DNA from: Leclercia adecarboxylata
GTDB lineage: Bacteria > Pseudomonadota > Gammaproteobacteria > Enterobacterales > Enterobacteriaceae
Length of the DNA: 64,000 nucleotides
Assembly: GCF_023639785.1 (NCBI RefSeq)
Contig: NZ_CP098325.1
Coordinates: 1,860,001 to 1,924,000 of the forward strand
Direction: 5' to 3'
The notes beneath the pieces were generated by a model. It had not been told where the DNA came from, searched no databases, and saw nothing but the letters and a program-made list of their open reading frames with translations. The translations under genes were made by a program, and so were the position numbers. Below, piece after piece: positions 15,978-23,978 of the stretch; position 1 is the first letter of the stretch, and each line of letters begins with the position of its first letter.

Positions 15978-17097
15978 GGTCGCTGCGCCAGCGATCATTA
16001 ACCCGCAGCCTCAGCCGCAGGCGCCGCAGCTGAAACCAACCCCGGTTGCCGCGCCAGCGATCATTAACCCGCAGCCTCAGCCGCAGGCGCCGCAGCTGAA
16101 ACCAACCCCGGTTGCCGCGCCAGCGATCATTAACCCGCAGCCTCAGCCGCAGGCGCCGCAGCTGAAACCAACCCCGGTTGCCGCGCCAGCGATTATTAAT
16201 CCACAGCCTCAGCCGCAGGCGCCGCAGCTGAAACCAACGCTGGTCGCTGCGCCAGCGATTATTAACCCGCAGCCTCAGCCGCAGGCGCCGCAGCCGCAAC
16301 CGACCGTTAATGCTCCGGCACCTCAGCCGCAGCCTTTAACACAGGTACCGCAGCAGGCTCCGACGTTGACGAATCCACAACCCCACGTTCAGCCGAATTA
16401 TCAGGCTGTAGCGACTGTCAACAATGCGCCTGATACTTTGCAAGCCGCTCCGGCTCCGCAAATTGGATCCTCTGTCACTGTTGCAAACGACGCCGCAAAA
16501 CCAGTGTCTCAGGTAGTTACTGTAACCAAAACTGCAATAGCTAAGGCCTCCAGCGGAACTACTGGAAGCGCAGGTACTAGCCAGGTAGTCAACAATACCA
16601 CTAACAACTATGTGGCAACCGATAACAGCCAGGTGAGTTCTTATTACATTTCCAGCCTGAACGCTGTGAATGGCCGTATCGATACTGTTAATGCCCATAT
16701 CGCGCAGAATAAAACAGCTCAGGTGCAGACTAACCAGCGTGTGGCAGAAAACTCTCGCCAGCTGGCGAATCATGAACGCCGTATCTCTGAACTGGAAACT
16801 AAAAATAACGCCCATTTCAAGAGCCTGAAAGGTCAGATTGATGACAACAAACGTAGCGCTGATGCTGGCATCGCTGGAGTGGCTGCAATGAGTAACATCC
16901 CGCAGGTAACAGAGTCCCAGAAATTCAACATCGGTGCAGGAGTGGGCGCTCGTGGTGATGAGCAAGCAATGGCTATTGGTTTCTCTACTCGCGCGTCCGA
17001 CAGCATGGTACTGAAAGGCTCGGTTGCAGCAGATACCAACTCCGAGTGGACTGTTGGCGCTGGCATAGCTTTAGGCTGGTAACCCCCCACAACAATC

Positions 17098-17122
17098 AAG
17101 GGGCGCAAGCCCCTTCTTCTTC
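17098..17122 (+). terminator. Adhesin terminator
   Basis: AAGGGGC (17098-17104), GCAA loop, GCCCCTT (17109-17115), followed by the T-rich CTTCTTC. Confidence 0.85.
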
Positions 17123-17187
17123 ATAAAAACGCTGAGCATAAACCGCTAAGACAAAAGCCGTCGCTACGCCGTGGGCAAAACAACCCT

Positions 17188-17210
17188 GGGCTGCGCAAGC
17201 GCCCTTTTTT
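17188..17210 (+). terminator. Terminator-like hairpin before the first lipoprotein gene
   Basis: GGGC-(T)-GC, GCAA loop, GC-GCCC, then six T. It ends only 11 bases before the start codon at 17222, overlapping the region just before its ribosome-binding site (CAGGAA), so it may act as an attenuator. Confidence 0.65.
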
Positions 17211-17221
17211 CAGGAACCAAT

Positions 17222-17602
17222 ATGAAACGTTACGTAATTTCTGCGCTGGTGGCCGTCACCCTTGCTGGCTGCGCTGTGCAGCAGCATGACACCCTGGGTG
17301 ATGAACTGGCTCAGTTTCGCGCGACTCGCCAAATCTACGCTCGCGCGAATCTGCGATGCCAGCAACTGGTTACCGAGAAGTATCACAGCCGTCTCTATGG
17401 TCTTACGCCTGTTGAAGGATCCGGTCGCCAGGAAATCGAGTCCGCTGCAAACAATGACCGTGCAGCTTGCACCGTCAACTATGAGCGCAAATCCGCTGCT
17501 CTATGGAATGAACAATCCCCCGAAGTACATGCGTTCTACGCTAAGCGCCGGGCTGAACTCCGAAAAGAGATTGTCCAGGTAGAAGCAGAAGCACAACGAT
17601 AA
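17222..17602 (+). CDS. Predicted lipoprotein, 126 aa, unknown function
   Basis: Lipobox LAGC with Cys17 (MKRYVISALVAVTLAGCA) marks a lipoprotein. Residue +2 is Ala, not Asp, so outer-membrane sorting is expected. The mature part is helical and charged, with cysteines in RANLRCQQL and RAACTVN that could form a disulfide, and a C-terminal helix AKRRAELRKEIVQVEAEAQR. I recognise no family. I took ATG 17222 rather than an in-frame start at 17171 because it begins the signal peptide directly and has CAGGAA before it. It is the first gene of a tight run (12-base and 6-base gaps) after the adhesin. A chaperone-like role for the adhesin, as SadB has for SadA, is conceivable but unproven. Confidence 0.8.
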   Translation: MKRYVISALVAVTLAGCAVQQHDTLGDELAQFRATRQIYARANLRCQQLVTEKYHSRLYGLTPVEGSGRQEIESAANNDRAACTVNYERKSAALWNEQSPEVHAFYAKRRAELRKEIVQVEAEAQR

Positions 17603-17614
17603 GAAGAAATTAAC

Positions 17615-17854
17615 ATGAAAAAAATGATGTTAGCACTCACCATGACCGCAGCGCTGGCCGGTTGCGCAGAACACCCCTATCTTTCCGCCGCAGCCGTCGG
17701 TGTGGGCGCCGCAGCGGTCGCTACTGCCGTCGCAAAGCATAAATACAACAAAGATGACTCCAAAAAGGATGATCACAAAGATGATCATCACCATAGGCAC
17801 CACGACAATGATGACAATGGTCATCACCACGGCAACCGCCATCATCATGGGTAA
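17615..17854 (+). CDS. His/Asp-rich predicted lipoprotein, 79 aa
   Basis: Lipobox LAGC with Cys17 (MKKMMLALTMTAALAGCAEH), then an Ala/Val/Gly-rich hydrophobic stretch (YLSAAAVGVGAAAVATAVA), then a 40-residue tail holding 13 His and about nine Asp, with runs such as DDHHHRHHD and GNRHHHG. Such tails bind Zn, Ni or Cu in general; no family is recognised. The gene is 12 bases behind the previous lipoprotein gene and six before the next, so they are probably co-transcribed. The start ATG has AAGAAG upstream. It may buffer metal in the periplasm; the window also has a copper receptor, but they are not linked. Confidence 0.78.
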   Translation: MKKMMLALTMTAALAGCAEHPYLSAAAVGVGAAAVATAVAKHKYNKDDSKKDDHKDDHHHRHHDNDDNGHHHGNRHHHG

Positions 17855-17860
17855 TTAAAC

Positions 17861-18304
17861 ATGAAAAAAATGCTGACATTCCTGGCTGTATCAATCGTCA
17901 CCGCAGCGCCAGCAGCGCACGCTATCAATGCGCATTACCGTGACCAACTTATTCGCTCAGGTTGCACTCAGGTCACAGAGGTTCAGGGCTGTGATATTCA
18001 TAAAACGAAAGCGCAAAACGAGGCCGCAGGATTCAGTGACGGCGTGGCGCCTGCTGCGAAGTCTGACCTACAAAAGTTTGAAGGGAACTATGTGGCGCAC
18101 CGTCCAAACGGACAACGCATTGCAAACATTCATATTGGTGTGGGAAAAACGACCGTCGACGGAAAGCCAGTAAAAGCCACCATTTTGAACGACATGCTGA
18201 TCATCAACGGCAAAAACAACCGTACTTTTGTGATTTACACAACGGGAGGGAGCTTCTGGGAAAATGCCGACACACACGATCGTGGCGTTATTGAGCGCGG
18301 CTAA
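17861..18304 (+). CDS. Small exported protein, paralogue of 19185 gene, 147 aa
   Basis: Signal peptide MKKMLTFLAVSIVTAAPAAHA with cleavage expected after residue 21. The mature part begins INAHYRDQLIRSGCTQV and has a second cysteine in QGCDIHKTKAQNEAAG, so one disulfide is likely. The C-terminal half is beta-rich: FEGNYVAHRPNGQRIANI, ILNDMLIINGKN, FVIYTTGGSFW. The same layout is seen in the protein at 19185: NAxYRxQLxRSGCT, a second Cys then KTxAQNxAA, and NGQR. I recognise no named family and recall no K-12 homologue. It has a weak ribosome-binding site and is six bases from the preceding lipoprotein gene, so coupled translation is plausible. Expected location: periplasm. Confidence 0.8.
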   Translation: MKKMLTFLAVSIVTAAPAAHAINAHYRDQLIRSGCTQVTEVQGCDIHKTKAQNEAAGFSDGVAPAAKSDLQKFEGNYVAHRPNGQRIANIHIGVGKTTVDGKPVKATILNDMLIINGKNNRTFVIYTTGGSFWENADTHDRGVIERG

Positions 18305-18454
18305 TAATGGGGTTTACCTTTTTTCGCCGGATTTATTAGCGTCAATCTCTGGTGTTGGGAATACAGGAAAACAGTTTGGGCATTATCGTTTACCTGGACA
18401 ACTAGCGATCACTTGTTTCCCGCTGCGAAAAGCGGTGGGAGTAGGCAAAGGAAT

Positions 18455-18883
18455 ATGACAATTTATAAAGCGGTAATCCTGGCAATTTGGCTGTGCTTGT
18501 CTGCGATCCCCCTGATGAGCCTGGTAGATGCATGCAGCGGCGGTTACCTGTTTCTTCTGCTGATGCTGGCGGCCATCGGTTATTGGTTCAACTGGAAATA
18601 TGCCGAAGGGGAGTGGCCAGAAATGAGTTTCTGGAAAGCGTGCAGCATTTCACTTTTACTCTCCGCTGCTGGTTTGTCTGTCAGTTTTATTTCGTTGGCT
18701 GAGCGGTATCAACGGAGCGTTGATGCCATTGCGGAGTTACTCTTTGATTACTCGCCGCAGATCTATTTCCGACCGCTTGTGATCATTCCGATAAGCCTGC
18801 TGATATGGCGCTGGCTGTTCAAAGAGCGACGCACCGCGCGCCTCGCTATTGCTTCCGTACCTGCTCCTGCAGAGAACGCATAA
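18455..18883 (+). CDS. Small inner-membrane protein, 142 aa, unknown
   Basis: Four hydrophobic segments are visible: AVILAIWLCLSAIPLMSL, YLFLLLMLAAIGYWF, ACSISLLLSAAGLSVSFISL and FRPLVIIPISLLIWRWLF. The C-terminus is basic then Pro/Ala-rich (KERRTARLAIASVPAPAENA). There is no family I can name. ATG 18455 has AAAGGA four bases upstream; the longer frame from 18413 lacks a membrane start and a ribosome-binding site. It follows the exported-protein gene by 150 bases and is followed by a strong terminator at 18978-19017, so it probably ends the lipoprotein transcript. Confidence 0.75.
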   Translation: MTIYKAVILAIWLCLSAIPLMSLVDACSGGYLFLLLMLAAIGYWFNWKYAEGEWPEMSFWKACSISLLLSAAGLSVSFISLAERYQRSVDAIAELLFDYSPQIYFRPLVIIPISLLIWRWLFKERRTARLAIASVPAPAENA

Positions 18884-18918
18884 AAGAATCGGCCTTCACG
18901 TTAAAAGGCCATTAGTTC

Positions 18919-18936
18919 GCCGCCGTTAACGGCGGC
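18919..18936. repeat. Perfect 18-bp palindrome
   Basis: GCCGCCGTTAACGGCGGC has no loop and no T-run, so it is a poor hairpin terminator; it could be an operator. Confidence 0.6.
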
Positions 18937-18977
18937 AAAGAGAGTGTTAGTGACTTTGTGTTGATAGCGCATTGCGC

Positions 18978-19017
18978 ACCTCGCCCCAGATTCTAAAACT
19001 GAGGCGGGGTTTTTTTT
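18978..19017 (+). terminator. Terminator of the lipoprotein/exported-protein unit
   Basis: ACCTCGCC (18978-18985) pairs with GGCGGGGT (19003-19010), one G-T pair, followed by eight T. Confidence 0.85.
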
Positions 19018-19184
19018 AGCAACTTCAAACCTGGCGCATCGATCTGTCTCAATATGACTCATGCCCCAGCAGTGCCTCATCGCCAGAACGCTTCTCAATT
19101 GCTGGCAATGGCTGACGCTGGGTCGCAACTCTTAATAGCGTGGTGGGCATAGTTTGATGAGTCTGACGAACTGGAACAACAACC

Positions 19185-19616
19185 ATGAAAAAAATGATAA
19201 TAACTCTCATCCTGGCGACAATAGCCGCAACTCCGGCTCAGGCTATGAATGCCCAATATCGTGAGCAATTAAAGCGCTCCGGATGCACCGAGATGAACGC
19301 CGGTAACACCTGCAATCTTAACAAAACTCCGGCTCAAAACGCTGCGGCGGAGAAGCGCAGCAAAGTCTTCACCAGATTCACCGGCACCTACTCCATATTT
19401 GCCTCGAATGGCCAGCGTCTCGGTAATAAGGTCATTCGTGTGCAGCCGAGAGAGGTTCGTTATAAAGGTCAGTTGGTGGAGCGTGCGCGTGTGATTAATG
19501 GTGTACTGTTGTTCAGCGTCGACCAGGCGCAGTATTCAATCACGGATACGTATGGAAGGGTGCTGGGTAGGTGGTTTGATGATCGCACCAATACTGGCGG
19601 CACTATTGGCCGTTAA
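19185..19616 (+). CDS. Small exported protein, paralogue of 17861 gene, 143 aa
   Basis: Signal peptide MKKMIITLILATIAATPAQA, cleavage expected after residue 20. The mature part starts MNAQYREQLKRSGCTEM, with the partner cysteine in NTCNLNKTPAQNAAA. The beta-rich C-terminal half reads FTGTYSIFASNGQRLGNKVI, then RARVINGVLLFSV and ends TGGTIGR. Layout and spacing match the 17861 protein throughout, so the two arose by duplication and then diverged strongly. It stands alone behind the terminator at 18978-19017, so it must have its own promoter and be regulated apart from its paralogue. Function unknown; periplasmic location expected. Confidence 0.8.
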   Translation: MKKMIITLILATIAATPAQAMNAQYREQLKRSGCTEMNAGNTCNLNKTPAQNAAAEKRSKVFTRFTGTYSIFASNGQRLGNKVIRVQPREVRYKGQLVERARVINGVLLFSVDQAQYSITDTYGRVLGRWFDDRTNTGGTIGR

Positions 19617-20000
19617 TCAACACCACTCAGCCAGAGAAATTCAGGCCGCAACATTATCGAGGCCTGAAGGTTTTAACCCGGCGCGACCGCTGTGATTATC
19701 TCAGGTATATCTACTGGCGCGGAAATGGATGGGATGACCGGCTCAGCGGCGCCCAAAAATATCATTCCTGTTCCTGTACCGGCAGAAAATATCATCGCAA
19801 ACCGGGAATGGCAGCTAAAATCGGGATGGGAGCCGCCGGGGCCGGGTTTAATATCATCATATTGCGACAGTTCCAACTTTCAGTAGTCGAACCTTAATAT
19901 GTGTGCGTTTTCACCGTTATTGACGATTCAATTTGTGCATCATAACGGGGCTCTGGCGCCCCGTTTGTTTTAGGGTGGTGCAGACAAACAGGAGCATATT
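19617..20000. other. Right end of the accessory island
   Basis: About 380 bases between the last island gene and yeaE. Frames at 19692-19886 (+) and 19673-19876 (-) are open but neither has a good ribosome-binding site or a recognisable protein, so I do not call them. A strong terminator lies at 19944-19971, followed by the yeaE ribosome-binding site. Confidence 0.5.
19944..19971 (+). terminator. Terminator before yeaE
   Basis: AACGGGGC (19944-19951) pairs with GCCCCGTT (19958-19965), followed by TGTTTT. It is only 30 bases before the yeaE start, so it isolates yeaE from the island or acts in its leader. Confidence 0.85.
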
Positions 20001-20855
20001 ATGAGCGAAAAAACCGTCACCTTTGACGACAGCAGGGTGCTGCCGGCTATCGGCCAGGGTACCTGGTATATGGGAGAAAAGTCAAATCAGTGTCGCCAGG
20101 AGAGTGATGCCCTGCGTGCGGGTATTGAACGGGGACTGACGCTAATCGATACCGCCGAGATGTATGCCGAGGGCGGGGCGGAAGAGGTGGTCGGCGAGGC
20201 GATCAAGGGCCTGCGCGATAAGGTTTTTCTGGTCTCTAAAGTGTACCCGTGGAATGCAGGGGGACAAAAAGGCATCGCCGCCTGTGAAGCCAGCCTGCGT
20301 CGCCTGGGTACCGATCATATTGATCTCTATCTCCTGCACTGGCGCGGTAATTACGCCCTGGAAGAGACTGTCGGCTTGATGGAGACGCTACAACAGCAGG
20401 GTAAAATTGGCCGCTGGGGCGTCTCTAATCTGGACTATGCGGATATGCAGGCGCTCCGGCAGATTCCCGGCGGCCAGGCGTGCGCCACCGATCAGGTGCT
20501 CTACCATCTGGCATCACGCGGAATCGAGTATGATCTGCTGCCCTGGTGTCAGCAGCAAAACATGCCGGTAATGGCCTACTGCCCGCTGGCGCAGGCCGGA
20601 CGGTTGCGCAGCGGACTGATGAATCACCCGGTGGTCAATACCATTGCCCGGGAGTACAACGCCACGGCGGCACAGATTCTGCTGGCGTGGGTTATTCGTC
20701 ACCGCGGGGTCATTGCTATCCCTAAAGCGTCGTCTGTAGCGCATGTGGAAGAGAATGCGGGGGCGCTGGAGATTTCCCTCTCAGCAGAGGCATTACAGAA
20801 GCTGGATGCGGCTTTCCCGGCGCCACAGCAGAAAACGCCGTTAGACGTGGTCTGA
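20001..20855 (+). CDS. yeaE: Aldo-keto reductase YeaE
   Basis: A 284-residue cytosolic NADPH-dependent reductase, the same length as E. coli YeaE, which reduces methylglyoxal. The aldo-keto reductase tetrad is present: Asp50 and Tyr55 (LIDTAEMYAEG), Lys80 (FLVSKVYPW) and His113 (LYLLHWRGN). Further family blocks are GVSNLDYADM and the C-terminal IPKASS cofactor motif. ATG 20001 has AGGAG eight bases upstream. The gene is convergent with yeaD; a hairpin serving yeaD lies between them. Confidence 0.95.
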   Translation: MSEKTVTFDDSRVLPAIGQGTWYMGEKSNQCRQESDALRAGIERGLTLIDTAEMYAEGGAEEVVGEAIKGLRDKVFLVSKVYPWNAGGQKGIAACEASLRRLGTDHIDLYLLHWRGNYALEETVGLMETLQQQGKIGRWGVSNLDYADMQALRQIPGGQACATDQVLYHLASRGIEYDLLPWCQQQNMPVMAYCPLAQAGRLRSGLMNHPVVNTIAREYNATAAQILLAWVIRHRGVIAIPKASSVAHVEENAGALEISLSAEALQKLDAAFPAPQQKTPLDVV

Positions 20856-20857
20856 CG

Positions 20858-20889
20858 TAAAAGAAATGCCCTCTCAGCTGGAGAGGGCA
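20858..20889 (-). terminator. yeaD terminator
   Basis: TGCCCTCTC (20867-20875) pairs with GAGAGGGCA (20881-20889); on the minus strand TTTCTTTTA follows. Confidence 0.88.
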
Positions 20890-20900
20890 AGGGCAGGGAA

Positions 20901-21785
20901 TTAACGCTTCACAATGTGAATGGTCTGTCCCAGACGGGTTGGTTTCTCTTCCGTCGCTTTTTGTGGTTCGCTGACGCAGGCGGTTTCCACGCAGACAAAG
21001 GTTTTATACCCATCATCCGGCATGTCACCCATGCTGACGGAGAGCGCCGGGCCAGGGTTCCAGCCGACCACGTTGCTGTGATGATGATGGATGACTTCAA
21101 TCGCGCGGTTCAGCGCGGTATCTTCGATTACGCTGCAGGCTTCCGGGTTCAGATAGACGCGGTCGGTACGATCCGGGAACGTCTGCGCGCCGTCGGTCAG
21201 CCGGCCTTCTTTCGCATTATCCACTTTGTCGATAAAGGTATCGCCAAGGCCGTTCACGGTGACGGCAGCGATGTCGCCAACGTTGAAATAGGTGTGCAGG
21301 GCAGAGGTGGTTTCGAATTCCCCGTGCGCCTCCAGTTCGATCTCGCAGGTTTTACCCAGCTTAAAGCGTGCATACAGGGTAAAGTCGTGCGGCCAGAGTT
21401 TGCGCGTCTCGTCATCGCTTTGCAGTTCAAAGGTCAACACCACGCCGGATTCATCTTCGTTGTGCGCTTTCAGCGTCCACGGCAGGTTGCGGGCAAAACC
21501 GTGCGACGGCAGACCCTGCTGAGCGGCCGGGCCAAACCACGGCCAGCAGATCGGCACGCCACCACGAATAGCGGCGCCTTTTTTAAAGGAGGTGATATCA
21601 CTCAGCCACAATGCTTCCACTTCGCCTTCTGGCTGCCATGAGAGCAGATGTGCGCCATGAAGGGCAACGGAAGCCTTAACCTGTGGATGTTCGACCACAA
21701 TCACTTCAACATCGTCAATCTGACGGCGGGAAAGCACAGGGGTAAGTTGTTCGACTACCGGAAGTGCAAAAATTGTTTTAATCAT
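20901..21785 (-). CDS. yeaD: Hexose-6-phosphate mutarotase-like protein YeaD
   Basis: A 294-residue cytosolic protein of the aldose-1-epimerase superfamily, equal in length to E. coli YeaD, annotated as a D-hexose-6-phosphate mutarotase. Family blocks are IRGGVPICWPWFGP, LPSHGFARNLPW (catalytic His region), ALHTYFNVGDI (second His) and FVCVETA. I chose ATG 21785, which aligns with K-12 and has AGAGGA upstream; a frame from 21812 would run back into the gapA terminator. It lies behind gapA on the same strand with a terminator between them, so read-through from gapA is limited. Confidence 0.95.
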   Translation of the reverse strand: MIKTIFALPVVEQLTPVLSRRQIDDVEVIVVEHPQVKASVALHGAHLLSWQPEGEVEALWLSDITSFKKGAAIRGGVPICWPWFGPAAQQGLPSHGFARNLPWTLKAHNEDESGVVLTFELQSDDETRKLWPHDFTLYARFKLGKTCEIELEAHGEFETTSALHTYFNVGDIAAVTVNGLGDTFIDKVDNAKEGRLTDGAQTFPDRTDRVYLNPEACSVIEDTALNRAIEVIHHHHSNVVGWNPGPALSVSMGDMPDDGYKTFVCVETACVSEPQKATEEKPTRLGQTIHIVKR

Positions 21786-21811
21786 TACGCAATCCTCTGT
21801 CTTTAATGCCA

Positions 21812-21842
21812 TAAAAAAAGGCGACCAAGGTCGCCTTTTTGG
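21812..21842 (-). terminator. gapA terminator
   Basis: AAGGCGACC and GGTCGCCTT (21819-21838) form a 9-bp stem with an A-A loop, flanked by A and T runs, so it can work both ways; its main job is to end gapA. Confidence 0.9.
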
Positions 21843-21860
21843 ATCAGTTTCTCATCTCAC

Positions 21861-23197
<1,337 letters not shown>

Positions 23198-23611
23198 ATG
23201 TCGAATCAACATAACCCCGATGAACTGAAAAAAAACCTCACAGAAATGCAGTTCTACGTAACGCAGAACCACGGTACGGAACCCCCGTTTACCGGGCGTC
23301 TGCTGCATAACAAGCGTGATGGTGTTTACCACTGTCTGGTATGCGACGCCGCCCTGTTTAACTCCCAGAGCAAATATGATTCTGGCTGCGGCTGGCCGAG
23401 CTTCTATGAACCGGTCAGTGAAGAGGCAATTCACTATCTGAAGGACACCAGCCACGGTATGGAGCGCATTGAGATCCGCTGTGGAAACTGTGACGCCCAT
23501 CTCGGTCACGTCTTCCCGGATGGCCCTCAGCCGACAGGGGAGCGTTTTTGCGTCAATTCCGCCTCGTTAAGCTTCACTGATGACCAGAACGGCGACCAGA
23601 CTAAAGGTTGA
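23198..23611 (+). CDS. msrB: Methionine-R-sulfoxide reductase B
   Basis: A 137-residue cytosolic repair enzyme that reduces the R-epimer of methionine sulfoxide in proteins. The zinc site is complete (Cys46/Cys49 in CLVC, Cys95/Cys98 in CGNC). The catalytic Cys118 sits in [10 protein letters not shown], and the substrate motif [10 protein letters not shown] is intact. Length and order beside gapA and yeaC agree with K-12. The ATG is preceded only by a weak GAGATG-like site. Confidence 0.97.
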   Translation: MSNQHNPDELKKNLTEMQFYVTQNHGTEPPFTGRLLHNKRDGVYHCLVCDAALFNSQSKYDSGCGWPSFYEPVSEEAIHYLKDTSHGMERIEIRCGNCDAHLGHVFPDGPQPTGERFCVNSASLSFTDDQNGDQTKG

Positions 23612-23653
23612 AAAATCGATTCAGCAAATTATTCCTTCACACCGGGATTAAAC

Positions 23654-23932
23654 ATGAATATTGAAGAGATGATTAACGGCATGACGCCGGAAGTTTATCA
23701 GCGTCTGGTCACGGCGGTAGAGCTGGGCAAGTGGGCCGATGGCGTGGCGCTGACCCCCGAGCAGAAAGAGAACTGCCTGCAGCTGGTGATGCTTTGGCAG
23801 GCGCGCAACAATACCGACGCGCAGCACATGACCATCGACACTCAGGGTCAGATGGTGATGAAGAGCAAACAGCAGTTGAAAGAAGATTTTGGTATTACGC
23901 CGAAATCGATCGCGACGTTGAAAGTGCATTGA
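23654..23932 (+). CDS. yeaC: DUF1315 protein YeaC
   Basis: A 92-residue soluble protein (K-12 YeaC, 90 aa) starting MNIEEMINGMTPEVYQRL, with the central LTPEQKENCLQLVMLWQARN and the end QLKEDFGITPKSIATLKVH. DUF1315 members have no known function. It lies 42 bases after msrB on the same strand without a terminator between them, so it is probably co-transcribed. Confidence 0.93.
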   Translation: MNIEEMINGMTPEVYQRLVTAVELGKWADGVALTPEQKENCLQLVMLWQARNNTDAQHMTIDTQGQMVMKSKQQLKEDFGITPKSIATLKVH

Positions 23933-23946
23933 TCGCGCATAAAGCA

Positions 23947-23968
23947 GCCCGGTGAGCTCTCACCGGGC
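23947..23968. terminator. Convergent hairpin yeaC/chitinase
   Basis: GCCCGGTGAG and its exact complement (2-base centre) lie between the two stops. T-runs on both sides are weak, so it is a moderate terminator. Confidence 0.6.
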
Positions 23969-23978
23969 CTGTTATCCG

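Larger units (their letters stand above)
14341..16300 (+). repeat. Coding tandem repeat array in the adhesin
   Basis: Two in-phase units alternate: a 66-bp unit (22 residues, TPVAAPAIINPQPQPQAPQL plus KP) and a 129-bp unit that adds about 21 residues containing IKAPVAQPQP. The left two thirds use mainly the long unit, the right end the short one. Silent differences (GCG/GCT, CAG/CAA, GATCATT/GATTATT) let copies be traced. Confidence 0.92.
13943..17082 (+). pseudogene. Trimeric autotransporter adhesin with Pro-rich repeats, frameshifted
   Basis: A YadA-type adhesin reading frame broken three times. Signal peptide (MKKSLIATVVLSVIASNAHA), a helical head of about 80 residues, then a long array of PVAAPAIINPQPQPQAPQLKP-type repeats to about 16300. 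The stalk (16400-16860) has NSQVSSYYISSLNAVNGRI and heptads, followed by a YadA anchor from about 16850 ending AGIALGW with the terminal aromatic of outer-membrane proteins. The first frame stops at 15091 (382 aa) without anchor. The frame changes near 15070, 15450 and 15776. The first break is the junction of an exact 331-bp tandem duplication; the other two are the same 1-base loss (CCAATCCGG for CCAACCCCGG), copied by a 326-bp duplication. If real, the surface protein is not made; the repeats also make assembly error possible. Proline-rich arrays are unusual in this family. Confidence 0.8.
18884..19184. other. Intergenic region with palindrome and terminator
   Basis: About 300 bases. It contains a perfect 18-bp palindrome (18919-18936), an intrinsic terminator (18978-19017) and, to the right, about 150 bases that should hold the promoter of the 19185 gene. 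No gene seen. Confidence 0.6.

Noticed and set aside
14341..16300. Regular short repeats that resemble a CRISPR-like array
   Set aside because: The repeats are contiguous without unique spacers, follow codon phase and encode the adhesin's PQPQP rod; no cas gene is near.
19673..19886. Overlapping 64- and 67-codon frames before yeaE
   Set aside because: They oppose each other over the same bases and neither has a start signal or recognisable sequence.
12792..20000. Accessory island as a classic integrative element
   Set aside because: I found no integrase, transposase, tRNA target or flanking direct repeat, so only a foreign-looking insertion can be claimed.
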